Below are positions 36,743-48,361 of a stretch of 64,000 nucleotides of DNA, piece after piece; position 1 is the first letter of the stretch, and each line of letters starts with the position of its first letter. The notes under the pieces were generated by a model that did not search any database, was not told where the DNA came from, and saw only the letters and a list, made by a program, of their open reading frames with translations. The stretch covers positions 24,687,314 through 24,751,313 of the forward strand of contig JBANSL010000003.1 of NCBI GenBank assembly GCA_037127255.1, written 5' to 3'. The translations under genes were made by a program, and so were the position numbers. Source of the stretch: Persicaria tinctoria (taxonomy: Eukaryota; Streptophyta; Magnoliopsida; Caryophyllales; Polygonaceae).

Positions 36743-39700
36743 TTAGTCTTCATCGTAATCTTCCTCTAAATCCGGTTCATTCTCGGGTTTCTGGTCCACC
36801 GTGAATCTCCAGCTATCACCTTCTTCAATCTCCCACTGTTTTTTCAGCTCGTAAATGGCTTTTGAGGCAGCAGCAGCAACTGCAGGATTGCTGTCTTCTG
36901 CCAGTCTCTGTTGCACGTTTCACACAATAAGAATGTTCGAGATTTTGTCAGAAAACGGCAATTAAACAAGGAGATCCAATGAAAGCAAAAGGAATCAGCT
37001 AACTACCTGTAATGCTCCCATGCCAGCATTTCCGAGGGTCCACATAGACGGGGCTGCTGCCAATGCGTTGGCTAGTGCTCGTCTGCATTGTAAACAGATA
37101 TTGAAGGATTTGATTAGAAAAATTCAGGAATACTAATCATCCTACCCTTAATCTGCACGTTTGATTTTTAATCTATAGATCAGGAGGAGAATTTTTAGAG
37201 GCAATACCTAGTGTTGACATCAGGTGAGCTAGAACACTCAGCTAATAGTGAGACGCTTGATTTACCGTCCATGGCATCTAGGTCTATTAGTGTTGTAACT
37301 AGCAGCTCGAGCTGGATGCAAACATGAACTATTATGTCAAAGAAACCATAACAAAAAAACAGGGAAGAAATGAAATCACCCAGAAAAAATCTATGCATAA
37401 TCTTAGATGCATGTTATATTGTATATCATCCTGAAAACTAAACCTCATCAGGATCGGTATAATCTATTCCATCGGCTTCTGAGAGTGCCGAAGCCATACT
37501 CTTATACGCTTCCTGCATTATTGGTCAATCATCAGAGATGGTCATCACTGCACACCACAAAAAGACTCATAAGGTGGCAAGCACACAGAGCTACCTGTAT
37601 AGCCGTAATACGATCGTCAGACACCTCGTCATGGAAGACGTCGAGAGCTTTCCCGTTTTTCTCAAGCATTATGTTTGCCGAGGGGTGCCCATCTTTCTGG
37701 TGCAAAGGGCTGGGCATCACATTCACAAAGGGGTAAGGATTTCAAATGCTTCAAGATCTTCTCAAGTTAATATTAGGTTCTTGGTCAGTGCGCTTACAAC
37801 TTGTATACATTGTCAACCATCATGTCCTGAATGTTCTTCACAAACTGAAAAATGAGGAATAGTTTTGCATCTTATAGTAGGTAATCTACAAGGATATAAA
37901 AGGTAGCAGATTTAAACCAAAAATAATACGAACAAGAAAAAGTCTTGAAATAATACAAACTATCTGCCTATAAACCAAAAATAATACACACTATGAAATT
38001 TCACTTAAAATAATACAGAATTTTGAACTTGAATCGAGGTAAGATTCAAAGCAAAATTTTATTTATAAAAATTACAAAAACAATCCATAATTAGTCATAC
38101 TTTGCACAAATCCATCCTTTATATTTTAAATAGATCAAAATAACTATTTTTTGTCCAACTTTGTGTAATACAAGTTATACAACCCAATTTTTAAAATTAT
38201 ACACAATTACTTGAATTCTAGGCTATGATTATATATATTTTTTGATAAATTATGAACAAAGTAGGTGTGATTTTATATAATTTCAAAATAAAGAGTGGAT
38301 TTTTCTAAAGTTGGACAAATAAATAGCGGTTTTGGTGTATTAAAAATAAAGGAGGTGGATTTGTGCAAAGTGTGACTACATATAGATGTGTTTTGTAATT
38401 TTGATAAATAATATTTTGTTTTTATTCTTCACCTAATCAATGTCCAAAAATTCGTATTCTTTGAAGTCAAAAGTTCATAGTTCGTAGTATTATTTTTGAG
38501 ACCTTTTTTTTGTTTGTATTATTTCTGGTACATATCCGATAGTCATTTTCCCTAAAAATAATACTAATAACTGTAAAAATTCTTTTTTTTTAGTTTTACC
38601 TCCAAGGCCATTAGGGTATCACCCATTGCACGTTGCTTAGCACGGTAGTCAGCTAGCCGCAAGTCAGCCTACACAGATATATAAATAAAATGACAACTGA
38701 TGTTAGTAAAGTAGAGATGGTTTACTAACAATTCAGAATAAGAGAAGATATTGCACATTATTTTGTCACCAAACCTATCTTTCCTAATATACACACAGGT
38801 TAATCATCAACTTTCACTATCCGGGCACAGCTTCCCTTCCTAAAACCCCATTACGAGAGAGGAAAAAGAAAACTTCAAACAAAAGAACAAGAGGGGGTCA
38901 AAACTAGTTGAAGGATCTGGCAATTTCACACATGTCTATAAATTTGATGTAAATTTTTATCTTGTATAGTTGCATCAGACATATACATCCACATATTTCT
39001 TATGATAAAATTATATCTCAAGTGCGACGTAAGAACAGTGTTGAAAATCATCAGAATCAATTCAATGCAAAGGCAATCCAATTTTCGTATATTTAGGCGG
39101 CATTTCTTGCTACTAATAACATTTGCACCTCCAAGGCTCCATCACTCCAGTGCTTATCAGCAGCAGTCTTCAGTCGAGATTGTGCTCTGTCTTTCAGGAT
39201 CTGGAAGTAAAAATTGTTAAAGAAAATGGAGGGTTAATTCATGATGAGAACACATAGTTTCCCAAGATGCATACTGTAGCAAAGCGATGAAGACGTTCTG
39301 CCTTTTGCTTCACATTCTGGTCAATTTTCACAGTATCTTCTCTTGCACGAGCTGCAGACCATGTAGGAGGAGAATAATATATGCATGTCAGCTAAACTAG
39401 AACCCAGAAGAAAGAAAAAACAACAGGAGGCCAGTCACAAGATTGACAACCTATTCCGTGTTCAGATTAAATGAGTTGATAAGAGAATGGAAAAAAGAAA
39501 CACAATTTAAGCTACCTATCATCTTCGGGTCTCACATCCATTATCAGTAACAAATCTTTCAGGGTAACAAAGTTAGCTTAGTTTGAAAAGAGGCATAAAT
39601 GTCCATGCATACCAAACCCACAAACAAAACCATCTTAAACCATATTTTCAGTGACTTATAGGGCTTCCCTCAGCTCAGCTTATGAAGTAAGGAGAATAAC

Positions 39701-41606
39701 AGGGATTTTGAAGCTAGCACATAGGATTCAGCAATAATTGATGCTGTAAAAGGAATGTGTTCACACCGTCTAGCTTAAGAAACTCAGACCCCAGAATAGC
39801 CACATCTTGACGTGCACGGGCATCTAGCCTGAGTATGCCACTGTGACCATAAAATTGAGACAAGCATTATTATAAGCTATTACAGTTAAAAGATATATTT
39901 CGGCACACTATAGAAAATTAGAAATGCATGAACACAAATTACCACTCAACAAGTCAATATATTTTTTAAGAGGTATAGATGGCCATTTCATGTGTAAAAC
40001 CTCCCTCTCAAACCCCCTCCATCACTGGTACTCAATGTTCATAAGAGGGTTACATTTCAAATAACCAAGAAATAAAGTATTCTAACTGCATGAATCATGA
40101 ATGGCATGCAAATTATTTCACTTTAGGTTCCCATTAAATGGCTATGCTTGAGCAAAATATTATGCAAGACAGATGAGGAAGCAATCAGAACTCAGAAAAT
40201 GAATCAAAAACTGGCAGTGAGCATAAAGTTGTAAGGTAACTATAAGTTCACTTTTTTTTTTTTTTTTTAAAAACATCCGAATAGGAGAAATTATAGAGGA
40301 CTCTCACAAACATATTGATAATCAACTACAGCGTGCTCAATGAGGTAAGCAAAGATTAAAATTACCGAGAGAGCAAAATAATATCATTCCGTGCTCTTTC
40401 ATTGACAAATTTTGCATCATTGTAGACATATTTGCAAGCTTCTGCTAAGCCTCGATTTGAGTTCACAACCTCATACGTCACAAGATCATCCTCATTCTCG
40501 CTATTTTCATTCTGGTCTCTGCTACACAAAATAGGTTTTTCGTATGACAGTGGCAAGTTGGCAAAAATAACTCATAGACATCAAAATTAACTAATCTAAG
40601 TGGGTACATCAAAACCAAATGGCATCAGCTACACAACCTTATTTATAATTTTCACCAGGAATGTGAAATTAGTCCAATGCTATACATTATAGGGAAGCAC
40701 GTAGTTTCCCCACCCATCATCATAGAAGAATGAGCAAGAAACAAAATAATTCATAACATACCATTTTCCTAGCGGGACAGTGTATAATATGGAGTGAATA
40801 CACACTGACAAGATGACAGCCATTCTACAAAACTTAATACTGACTGAGAGAGCTTCAATTGGGGAAAAATAATTCCTTAGATAGGATACTCCCACACAAC
40901 AAAAGTTGCAGTCTGGAAAGAGGTAACACATTTGCTAAGGGCTAAAACAAAACTAACATAAAAAACCTGGAGGTTTCCCACAATCATTTACCAGAATATT
41001 ACAAAACCCAAGGAAGCTATTTCCCTTGTTGGAATAAATCTTTTATTCTAGTCTAAGTATTTGAAATTGCTCAACTCTTTTCATGAAGGACAACATGTAG
41101 GGTCCATGCAATGAGGTTTTGATAGTTCAAAATAGCTTGACAGTACATTCAAGCTAATCAGAAATAGAGCCTTGTGCCTTGAATGACGCATCACATTATG
41201 GTAAAAATAACAAGTTAAACAAATCAGATTCTTGTAATGTGCCCTTGTTTGGTATTAAATGATTTAAACAATACCTATATACACCAGAACAGTCAGTAGA
41301 ATGCCTAACATCTTCTGTCGATCCAGTTCTCTTAGTCCTTGTGGAGTGGCAAACCACTGAAGATCCCCGCCTTGTGATGCACTGAATATGTCTCCTCAAT
41401 GAACGCCCGAAGCTGATCCCAGAAGGAACTAATCTGACAGCTGCATAATGGCCACTTCTCTGTCGCCTAAGATCGATTCCTTGGGCCGTAGGGTGTAAGT
41501 TATTTTGTGGGGAGTTAGGAACTGAATATGAAACCCGCAGTTTATGGTTAGCTGGGCAATCAGGGATGACAGGTCCACTTGAAACCTTACTTGCTGTTAA
41601 TGCCAT
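36743..41606 (-). CDS. SPA15: SPA15, array copy 3
   Basis: All twelve exons are at +13,504 relative to copy 1 (first exon 41275-41606, last exon 36743-36907) and the 447-codon frame is open. This is the full copy nearest to the native promoter region at about 44.1 kb. It could still be served by it if the leader-exon donor near 43792 were spliced past the unit 4 stub to the acceptor just upstream of this ATG. That is inference; nothing in the sequence shows which copy is transcribed. Confidence 0.87.
37914..38564. mobile_element. Fold-back element in SPA15 intron 6 (unit 3)
   Basis: Third array copy of the element described at 24410-25060. Confidence 0.6.
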
Positions 41607-42236
41607 AAGGTGATCACAACTGGATAATGTTGACTAGCATTCCCCTCACAGGCAGCTTACAAGCTGGCCAAGAAAATAGACGCGAGTTAATAAGAAATGA
41701 ACTGAATCAAAATCTCACGTGTTACTAAGTTCTAGTCTTCTAGTGCGATAATCCAATAATCATACTAGTTTTCCAAATGAAAACTTGTTTCTTACCCTTG
41801 CAATTAATATTTTCAAGCAACCGTCATTCGAATAACTTTCATCACCAATCAACTACCCTTGCAATTATTCCGTCCAAATCTCGGTTAGAGTTATTAAATT
41901 AAAATTTTACCCCTCTTTTAAATTATATGCTAATGAAAATTTAAAAATTATAAAAAGAAGAAGAAAAGTAAATAATTAAGTAAGAATGAAATTGAAATGA
42001 TATAATTGATGCAATTTTTGCTCTCAAATTAAATGTGTAGAAGCTAATGGATAATTACAAAGTGATTTTGAAGGAAAAGCGAGCGACTCAAGTGGAAGGA
42101 GAACAATTTTGTAGAAACCGACACCATTTTATCGGTTATTTGGAAGGAAAAAATGGCATCAATAGTTTTCTTCCGATATCAGTAAAAGGTGTTTTTTGCA
42201 ATTTAATATAACTCTAAATTCGAAACGGGTATTATA

Positions 42237-42931
42237 TAGGGCTGATCAAAATCGGTTCGAACCGAATTTTTTGGCCGAACCGAACCGAAATAACCGAACC
42301 GAGGGATTTCGGTTTAGGTTTTCGGTTCAAGGAATTTTAATTTTCGGTTTTAGGTTCGGTTTGTATTCGGTTTCGGTTAAACCGAAAAAAACCGATTTTT
42401 TAAAAATTTAATTTAGCCTTATGCTTAGATTGGGTCTTTTTTTGGGACATTGCAGATGTGCAGGGCTGTTTGGTAATGAGGTAGATGAAAACAGTGTTTG
42501 GGAGTAAGGAAAATGCACACTGTTTGAGTGTTTGGGAGGTTTGTGTACTTTTTTTTTTAATCATTTTTTTGGAAAAGAAAAGTGCACAAATATGATATGG
42601 TAATGAGGAAGCACAAAACAGTGGACTGTTTGGTAATTTGGGAAAGAAAGTCTAGAGGAATTACAAGAAAAATCACTTGGTTCGGTTTTTTGTTCATTTT
42701 TTATGCATTTTTTTGGACTAAGAAATGTAAATGTAGGGACTTTTTTGTGCATTTTTAATTTCGGTTCGATTAGGTTATAACCGAACCGAACCTAAACCAA
42801 ACCGGCGTAAAACCGAACCAAACCTATTAGTTTAGGTTCGGTTTTTCGGTTTTCATTTTTGAGAATTTCGGTTTTAGGTTCGGTTCGGTTTGGCCAGGTT
42901 CGGATCGGTTTTGAGCCGATGATCAGCCCTA
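42237..42931. mobile_element. hAT-type MITE, unit 4 copy
   Basis: Fourth array copy, complete with its GTATTATA flanks; the unit deletion starts about 90 bp to its right. Confidence 0.93.
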
Positions 42932-43026
42932 GTATTATATGGCTTGTTCAAGGGTTCAGGGATGGTTGTGCAATATCCATTGCTACTAATGATTTTGCCA
43001 AAAAATGGCATCAATAGTGTAATTTT

Positions 43027-43126
43027 GTGGGGAGTTAGGAACTGAATATGAAACCCGCAGTTTATGGTTAGCTGGGCAATCAGGGATGACAGGTCCACTT
43101 GAAACCTTACTTGCTGTTAATGCCAT
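43027..43126 (-). pseudogene. SPA15: SPA15 stub: ATG plus 33 codons of exon 1
   Basis: Starts MALTASKVSSGP like the other copies, but the deletion joins codon 33 to DNA beside the hAT MITE. The frame then reads about ten unrelated residues to a TAG. Only part of the transit peptide remains, so no functional product is expected. It is the copy directly downstream of the native promoter region. Confidence 0.9.
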
Positions 43127-43314
43127 AAGGTGATCACAACTGGATAATGTTGACTAGCATTCCCCTCACAGGCAGCTTACAAGCTGGCCAAGAAAATAGA
43201 CGCGAGTTAATAAGAAATGAACTGAATCAAAATCTCACGTGTTACTAAGTTCTAGTCTTCTAGTGCGATAATCCAATAATCATACTAGTTTTCCAAATGA
43301 AAACTTGTTTCTTA

Positions 43315-43792
43315 CATCAGCCAAACTCAAAAGCAGAGATGCAGTGTCACTGCAGAAAAGCCATCCCTGTCTAGGCATGTTCCCCCAATTTGGGATCAAA
43401 ATAGAACTTCACTCTTTTCAGTCCAACAAGTAGTAGACTAGTAGTCTAGGAGTAATGAGTTTAGTTTGAATCTAAAAGTGAACTGTATGTGTTGGGACAG
43501 CACTGGATCGTAATCCAACAATTGTTTACTTCATTTGTCAGAATTTGGATCGTAATCCAGCGAAAAAATGACTGGGGCAGCACTGGATTGCATTAAAAAA
43601 TTGAATATGAAAATCTAATTCCAACAGCCACAGAAATCATTCTCAAATAACAGTTCAAGACTAAATAATTTCAGATGCTTTCATTCTTCATGAGACCGAA
43701 CTGCATCTATTTCTCCTAAAATTGCAGTCTTATAAACCCTAATGAAAAACTTTGGAGAATTAAATTGAATCGCTGTATAATATATCAAATAC
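43315..43792 (-). other. Putative SPA15 leader intron, right of the array
   Basis: Unique non-coding DNA between the array edge and the leader exon donor. The segment CACTGGATCGTAATCCA / GGATCGTAATCCAGCG is imperfectly repeated (43503 and 43547). No other gene. Confidence 0.4.
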
Positions 43793-44083
43793 CTAAAAAA
43801 AAAAAAGAGCTAACAGCAAACGAAAGAAAGCGTACAGAGACGAAGAAAGGAGGAAACCGAAGTCGAAGCTTAACTGCGCGCAGAGAGAGAGAGAGAGAGG
43901 TGGGGAGGGAGAAATAGAAATCATCAGAGGGGGAGAGATATGATGGAGAGAGAGGAGAAACTCCGACCACAGAGGGATCGGCGGTGGGGTCTTCGATTAC
44001 CGTGCAACCCAACAAGAGGAAGGAATTTGAGGTGACAAATGTCACGTCCATGCTCACCCACGTCTTTTTCTCTACTATTTATC
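43793..44083 (-). promoter_or_regulatory. Native SPA15 promoter edge and 5' leader exon
   Basis: Read on the minus strand: a TATA-like GATAAATAG (44075-44083), a GACGTGGGTGAG box, a CT-rich leader with (CT)n at 43882-43899, and a TTTAG|GTATTTG donor at 43792. A plausible acceptor (ATCCAG) lies about 15 bp upstream of the ATG at 43126. Leader introns are common in plant plastid-protein genes. Only unit 4 has this region upstream. Confidence 0.5.
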
Positions 44084-44199
44084 CTTTTGTTTTCCTTTTG
44101 ATTATCCTGTTTATTTTGTACTTCTAGTTCTTTTTTTTTCCCGATTTGCATAACTAGGTAAAACAATACAATTTGTTTGCATAACTAGACTAGTACATA

Positions 44200-44436
44200 C
44201 TCCTTCCGTTTCAAATTAAGTGTCATTTGTCTTTTTTCTGTACGCTTTTTAAGGAGGTAAAAACACTATAAAATATTATTTTTTTAATTAATTTTTTTTA
44301 ATAATTTCATACTTGGTATTTATAAGTATGAACTTATAAAAACAAATTCATTAAAATTATAATATTTTATATAGTTTTTACCTTCTTAAAATGCGTGCAG
44401 AAAAGTCAAATGACTTTTATTTTGGAACAGAGGGAG
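44200..44436. mobile_element. Stowaway-type MITE
   Basis: 237 bp, TA on both sides, ends CTCCTTCCGTTTCAAATTAA and TTTGGAACAGAGGGAG. Inserted about 120 bp upstream of the putative SPA15 TATA box. Confidence 0.9.
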
Positions 44437-44579
44437 TAGTTTTTTTTTGCTTAGGGTGGAAAGTAGTCTATTTTTGCAAAAAAAAAAAAAGACAACCAGA
44501 TGAGAAAGTTCCAGGTGAAGGGGAGGCCGGTACTGTAGCTACACTGTAGAGGTCAGTGACATGTGGCACCAAAAGGCAT

Positions 44580-45000
44580 CATCCGTTCATTTCAAAAAAC
44601 TGTACACTCGCATCTTACCAATAGAATGAATTGGTCCTACCAATAGGCTAAACCTGTATTTCCATACCTTGAGATATTTTGGAGAGAATCTGGAGGGGAT
44701 TCACTGTAGCTAATTTGGCGGGCTGTCAGTGCAGTTTTGGCGTCAAAACAGGGTTCCTCCTTTGGGGAAAGGGGGAGCATTTATGAGGGGAAAATGCAAT
44801 GATTACATTGATGGGTGTCCCCCAAGAACATATATAAGCTTGAGAGGAGGATCTGAAACACCATAACATGCTTTGCAAAAAGTGAGCCAGAGTAGGAGAG
44901 AAGCGGAAAGGACGGGGAAAAATTTGCCCGTTCATCTCAGGAAATGATACAGTCCCCATCCTACCAATAGAATATTTTCGTCCTACCAATAGTGTGCAAC
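44580..45000. repeat. Direct repeat pair carrying CCTACCAATAG
   Basis: A segment at 44582-44645 (CCGTTCATTTCA...CTTACCAATAGAAT...GTCCTACCAATAG) recurs at 44930-44992. The intervening 285 bp include an ATATATAAG TATA-like stretch (44829) but no frame I can support. The CCTACCA word links it to the element at 45316-46740. Confidence 0.6.
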
Positions 45001-45229
45001 CGTCCTTTCATATTTGAAAAAGTGCAAGAAGTTTGTCCGGTGACAGTGACACCGATGGGTAAGTGATCTTGTACATATCCTTTGTAGTTGTTCCTTTTTC
45101 TTATAACAGAACTACCCCAAGGTGACGGTTTCACGAGACCAGTTGCAGAACTACCTCAAGCGCTATTTTTGCTTCCTGCGAAATTATCACTTCTTGATGC
45201 CTAGAGGATCATAAGGACCTATTGAAAAT

Positions 45230-45302
45230 AATCTATTATAGCTCAATTGGTAGAGCGTTGTGTTTGCACACACAGATGTGAGTTCGACTCTCACATAGGC
45301 TA
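45230..45302 (+). tRNA. tRNA-like sequence A (degenerate)
   Basis: Box A-like TAGCTCAATTGG and box B GAGTTCGACTC, D-stem GCTC/GAGC, T-stem GTGAG/CTCAC, acceptor AATCTAT pairing with ATAGGCT, discriminator A. Two extra bases lie before the D-stem and the anticodon stem does not form cleanly (TGTG/CACA with a short loop). It closely matches two other loci at 63.06 and 63.64 kb. Most likely a tRNA pseudogene or tRNA-derived repeat. Confidence 0.5.
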
Positions 45303-45315
45303 ATACGGAGTTTGT

Positions 45316-46740
45316 GCTCATTAATCTCTCCGAACTTATACAATTATGAACCTAACAGAAAATATATATACTAATGGTAGGACAAATTTATGAACATGTT
45401 AGGACAAATTCATAAATCTCTCTCAACTTATACGATTATGAACATGACAGGAAATATATACACTAGTGGTAGGACAAATCTGTGAACATGGTAAGACAAA
45501 TTCATAAATCTTTCAAGACTTGTATAATTATGAACCTGGTAAGAAATATATACATTAGTGGTAGGATAAATTTGTGAATCTAGTAGGGACAATTCCCCCT
45601 TTTCTTTTCCACCGTCTTGCTTTCCCCCTTTTCTTTTAGAAGTTTAGGTTTTATTCAATTTTTTTTTCTCTAAATGATGATCATGAACTTGTCAGCGATG
45701 ACTGGGTACTTTTGAGTGTCAATCTTCACTACTTGGATCTTGTCTTTTAGTGCAGCACTAACTTTATCCAGGATAGGGACCACAACTTGAGATTCATCAT
45801 CACCCATGATATATCTATGTATAGCTTTTGCATCTGTGGTTCATATAACTTCAGTTTCTGCATGTGGAGCCTGCCTTCTCCTTTTGTTTTTTCTGAGATT
45901 CATGTGGAAGTAAATTTTTTTCGTAAAGTCAATTATGCATTTACATTTTCCCAATAGTATAAATATACCGTACCATTAGTGTGCATCTATCCTACCACTA
46001 GTGTCAAGTTATACAAGAATTATTGGGTTTCCATTATGATCCTACCAATATCGTTGTTTGTCATACCATTAGTTTCCATCAATCCTACCATTCTGATCCT
46101 ACCAATATCGTTGTTTTCTCCTACCATTAGTTTTCATCTATCCTACCATTTTTGTGCATCTATCCTACCAATTTAAATAGCTTTCAAGGAAAATCAAGCT
46201 AGAAACCGTAGCAAATTACGTTCCACATTTTTCAGAAAAACAACAAAGGGTAGAGGGTTTCCAGTCTACAAGAGAAGATGAAGGAAACCTAAGTAACATT
46301 ATATCCAAGGGTAGAAGCTCTAATTCGGTCGTTCTAGCATTGAATTAGATTAGATTCATGAATTTTGATTGATAGAAATTGGATTGAGATTGGAATTTAT
46401 GGATTAGTAATTGAGATTGAGATTAGAGTCAATTCACGCCTCAATGATTACTAGTATGAGATTTGTGGATTGGTCAATATTAATTCTACTTCTTTCCCAA
46501 TAGTACAAATATATCTTACCATTCGTGTACATCTATCCTACCATTAATGTCATGTTATACACTTAGGAATTTCGGTGATTACATTTTTATTATACCAATA
46601 TCATATATTTATCCTACCAGGTTCACAAATTTGTCCTACCACTAGTCTATATATTTCCTACCAAGTTCATAATAAGTTCAGAGATATTCATAATTCATAA
46701 ATTTGTCGTACTGGATTCACAAATTTGTCCTGCCATTAGC
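45316..46740. mobile_element. Inverted-repeat element built on CCTACCA words, abutting the PPR gene
   Basis: Three tandem units of about 92 bp at 45316-45590 (TATGAAC..GGTAGGACAAATT) face inverted copies at 46580-46735 (AATTTGTCCTACCACTAG). The interior has direct repeats of CTATCCTACCA(T/C)TA.TGTCA.GTTATAC at about 45990 and 46533. At least fifteen CCTACCA/TGGTAGG words occur. It resembles a fold-back or MITE-like element. Its right edge coincides with the loss of PPR homology at 46740. Confidence 0.6.
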
Positions 46741-47269
46741 CGCATCTACATTGCCTTCTTTACATAGTCCATCAATAAGAGAATTATAAACAACAAGATC
46801 TGGGGAAATGCCACAACTTTTCATTTCCAAGAAAAGCACCTTACCCTTCTCCACTTGTCCATTTTTACACATTCCATAAATGAGAGATGCATAAACAACG
46901 GTATTTGGATAAATATCACTACCTCGCATTTCAAAGAGAAGCTCTTCAGCCTTACCAAGTTGCCCTTCTTTACACAGGCCATCAATCATAGTAGCATATG
47001 TAACATGATCTGGTCGACAAGCACAACGATCCATCCTTTTCATGTCGCTGAATAAAGTTATAGCATCTTTGAATTTATTCGAATGGAAAAGACCTAGCAA
47101 TAAGGAATTTATAGTCACCATTTCAGCAAAGAGGGACCTTGCTTCTTCTTCCATCCCCGAATGACACAAACCATCGATCAAGCTAGTGTAAGAAACAACA
47201 TCAAGTGAATTTCTGCCAACTTTTTCTTTTGTATGAACAGTAGGCCACTTTATACATGAACCGTTAATC
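46741..47269 (-). pseudogene. P-class PPR protein gene, 3' part (downstream of the copia insertion)
   Basis: Reads DVVSYTSLIDGLCHSGMEEE, PDHVTYATMIDGLCKEGQLG, PNTVVYASLIYGMCKNGQVE and PDLVVYNSLIDGLCKEGNVD, four recognisable 35-residue PPR motifs of the Rf-like P class, which bind organellar RNA. One motif is short (AEM joined to VTINSLLLGLF, about 20 residues missing). Coding homology ends at 46740 against the CCTACCA element, so the 3' end is lost. Its upstream part is at 60115-60723. Confidence 0.88.
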
Positions 47270-47274
47270 AGAGT

Positions 47275-48303
47275 TGATAGCTCCACTCCCTTGATGAGAA
47301 TCGGAATTAGTTTCAACGGCTTTGACAGACAGTTTGTGTCAAAGGTCTTGAAGCTAACAGCTGTGTTGATGAAACACAAAACCTGTACTTTATTATATTA
47401 TGTCCGAATATTATATTATGTTATTATATGCTTCCATATTATTATTATATATTCACTAACCTTTCAGGAAGCTATTTGAATTATATCTCCTTCCATAAGC
47501 GTTCAAAGCTGAGAAAGATCAAATCGAGATCATGGCTTCCAAAGTTTCCAAAGATAGAATATTGCGCTCAAGCCATGATCCTCTCTTAGCCGTTGGAGAA
47601 GATTCCTTCCTCAAGTGGTGCTGATGATCTTCACTATATAAAGGAGAAGAAGAAGAGAGAGAGGACTGACGCACTTCAAGAATATCATTGCACAATCAGC
47701 CCTCAAGTTTACGTTCTCTCTTCAGCGTGTTCTCTCTGCTTGTTCTTAAGAGTCTTATATTTTGTTTCAAAGCATTTGAGAGATACACAGTGAGCTTATA
47801 TGATATATTTCGAGAGAGTGTTATACTCAAGAGTTTATAACTCAGGAAGTGGGCACTAGGCTATTGATTCTCGAGAGTAAGAGGATTGTACTAGATAGCT
47901 GAGAGAGGTGGGGCTCTTCTAGATTGGTCTAGGACTCCAAGGGAACATGAGTTGACTAGATTGCAATTGTATAGGAGAGAGGCTTCTCGGTGAGCTATTA
48001 GGATCCTAAGCTCTGTGAATCAATAAAGCCTGTTGAATCCTAGGGTTGTGGAAGAACCCTAGGCGGGGACGTAGGCCAAGTTCGTGCTGAACCTCGTTAA
48101 CAATTCGTTGCGTCCTTTACTTATTGCTTTACCTTATTTCCGCACTTGGTTCGAATTGTTTAACTTTGTGATTCAGGTTTTCTCAAAGGGTTTGGCACGA
48201 GCTTCAAAAGCCTTGAGAATATCTGCGAAAAACGGGCATACTCTATTCAACCCCCCTTTTAGAGTATTTCTTATTACATTGTTTTTATATTATCGAACCT
48301 TCA
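47275..48303 (+). repeat. 5' LTR of the copia element
   Basis: 1,029 bp, TGATAGCTCC...CGAACCTTCA, with a TATATAAAGG promoter motif at about 47636. It has about 39 bp (near 47915-47953) that the 3' LTR lacks. Confidence 0.95.
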
Positions 48304-48305
48304 AT

Positions 48306-48317
48306 TGGTATCAGAGC
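48306..48317 (+). other. Copia primer binding site
   Basis: TGGTATCAGAGC, complementary to the 3' end of initiator-methionine tRNA, two bases after the LTR. Standard for plant Ty1-copia. Confidence 0.92.
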
Positions 48318-48361
48318 TTTACTCACTGCTTTTGATCTAACAATCTTGTGAGTTTTCGATC

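Larger units (their letters stand above)
35050..41801. repeat. Tandem array unit 3 (6,752 bp)
   Basis: Identical layout to units 1 and 2. The only substitution I noticed is at 40054, A where the other units have G (26550, 33302), inside an intron, turning a CpG into CpA. Confidence 0.97.
41802..43314. repeat. Tandem array unit 4, with a 5,232-bp internal deletion
   Basis: 41802-43025 matches the left 1.2 kb of the unit (21546-22769) and 43026-43314 matches its right end (28002-28290). The join lies in GTAATTTTGTGGGG with 4 bp of shared sequence (ATTT). After 43314 the DNA departs from the CCCTTGC filler into unique sequence, so this is the original right edge of the ancestral single copy. 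Confidence 0.95.

Noticed and set aside
21940..43314. Treating the four hAT MITEs as independent insertions
   Set aside because: All share one target site and identical position in the unit, so they were copied by the segmental duplication.
44726..44989. 87-codon minus-strand frame and a TATA-like ATATATAAG at 44829
   Set aside because: No recognisable domain and it lies between two direct repeats; not enough to call a gene or a small RNA.
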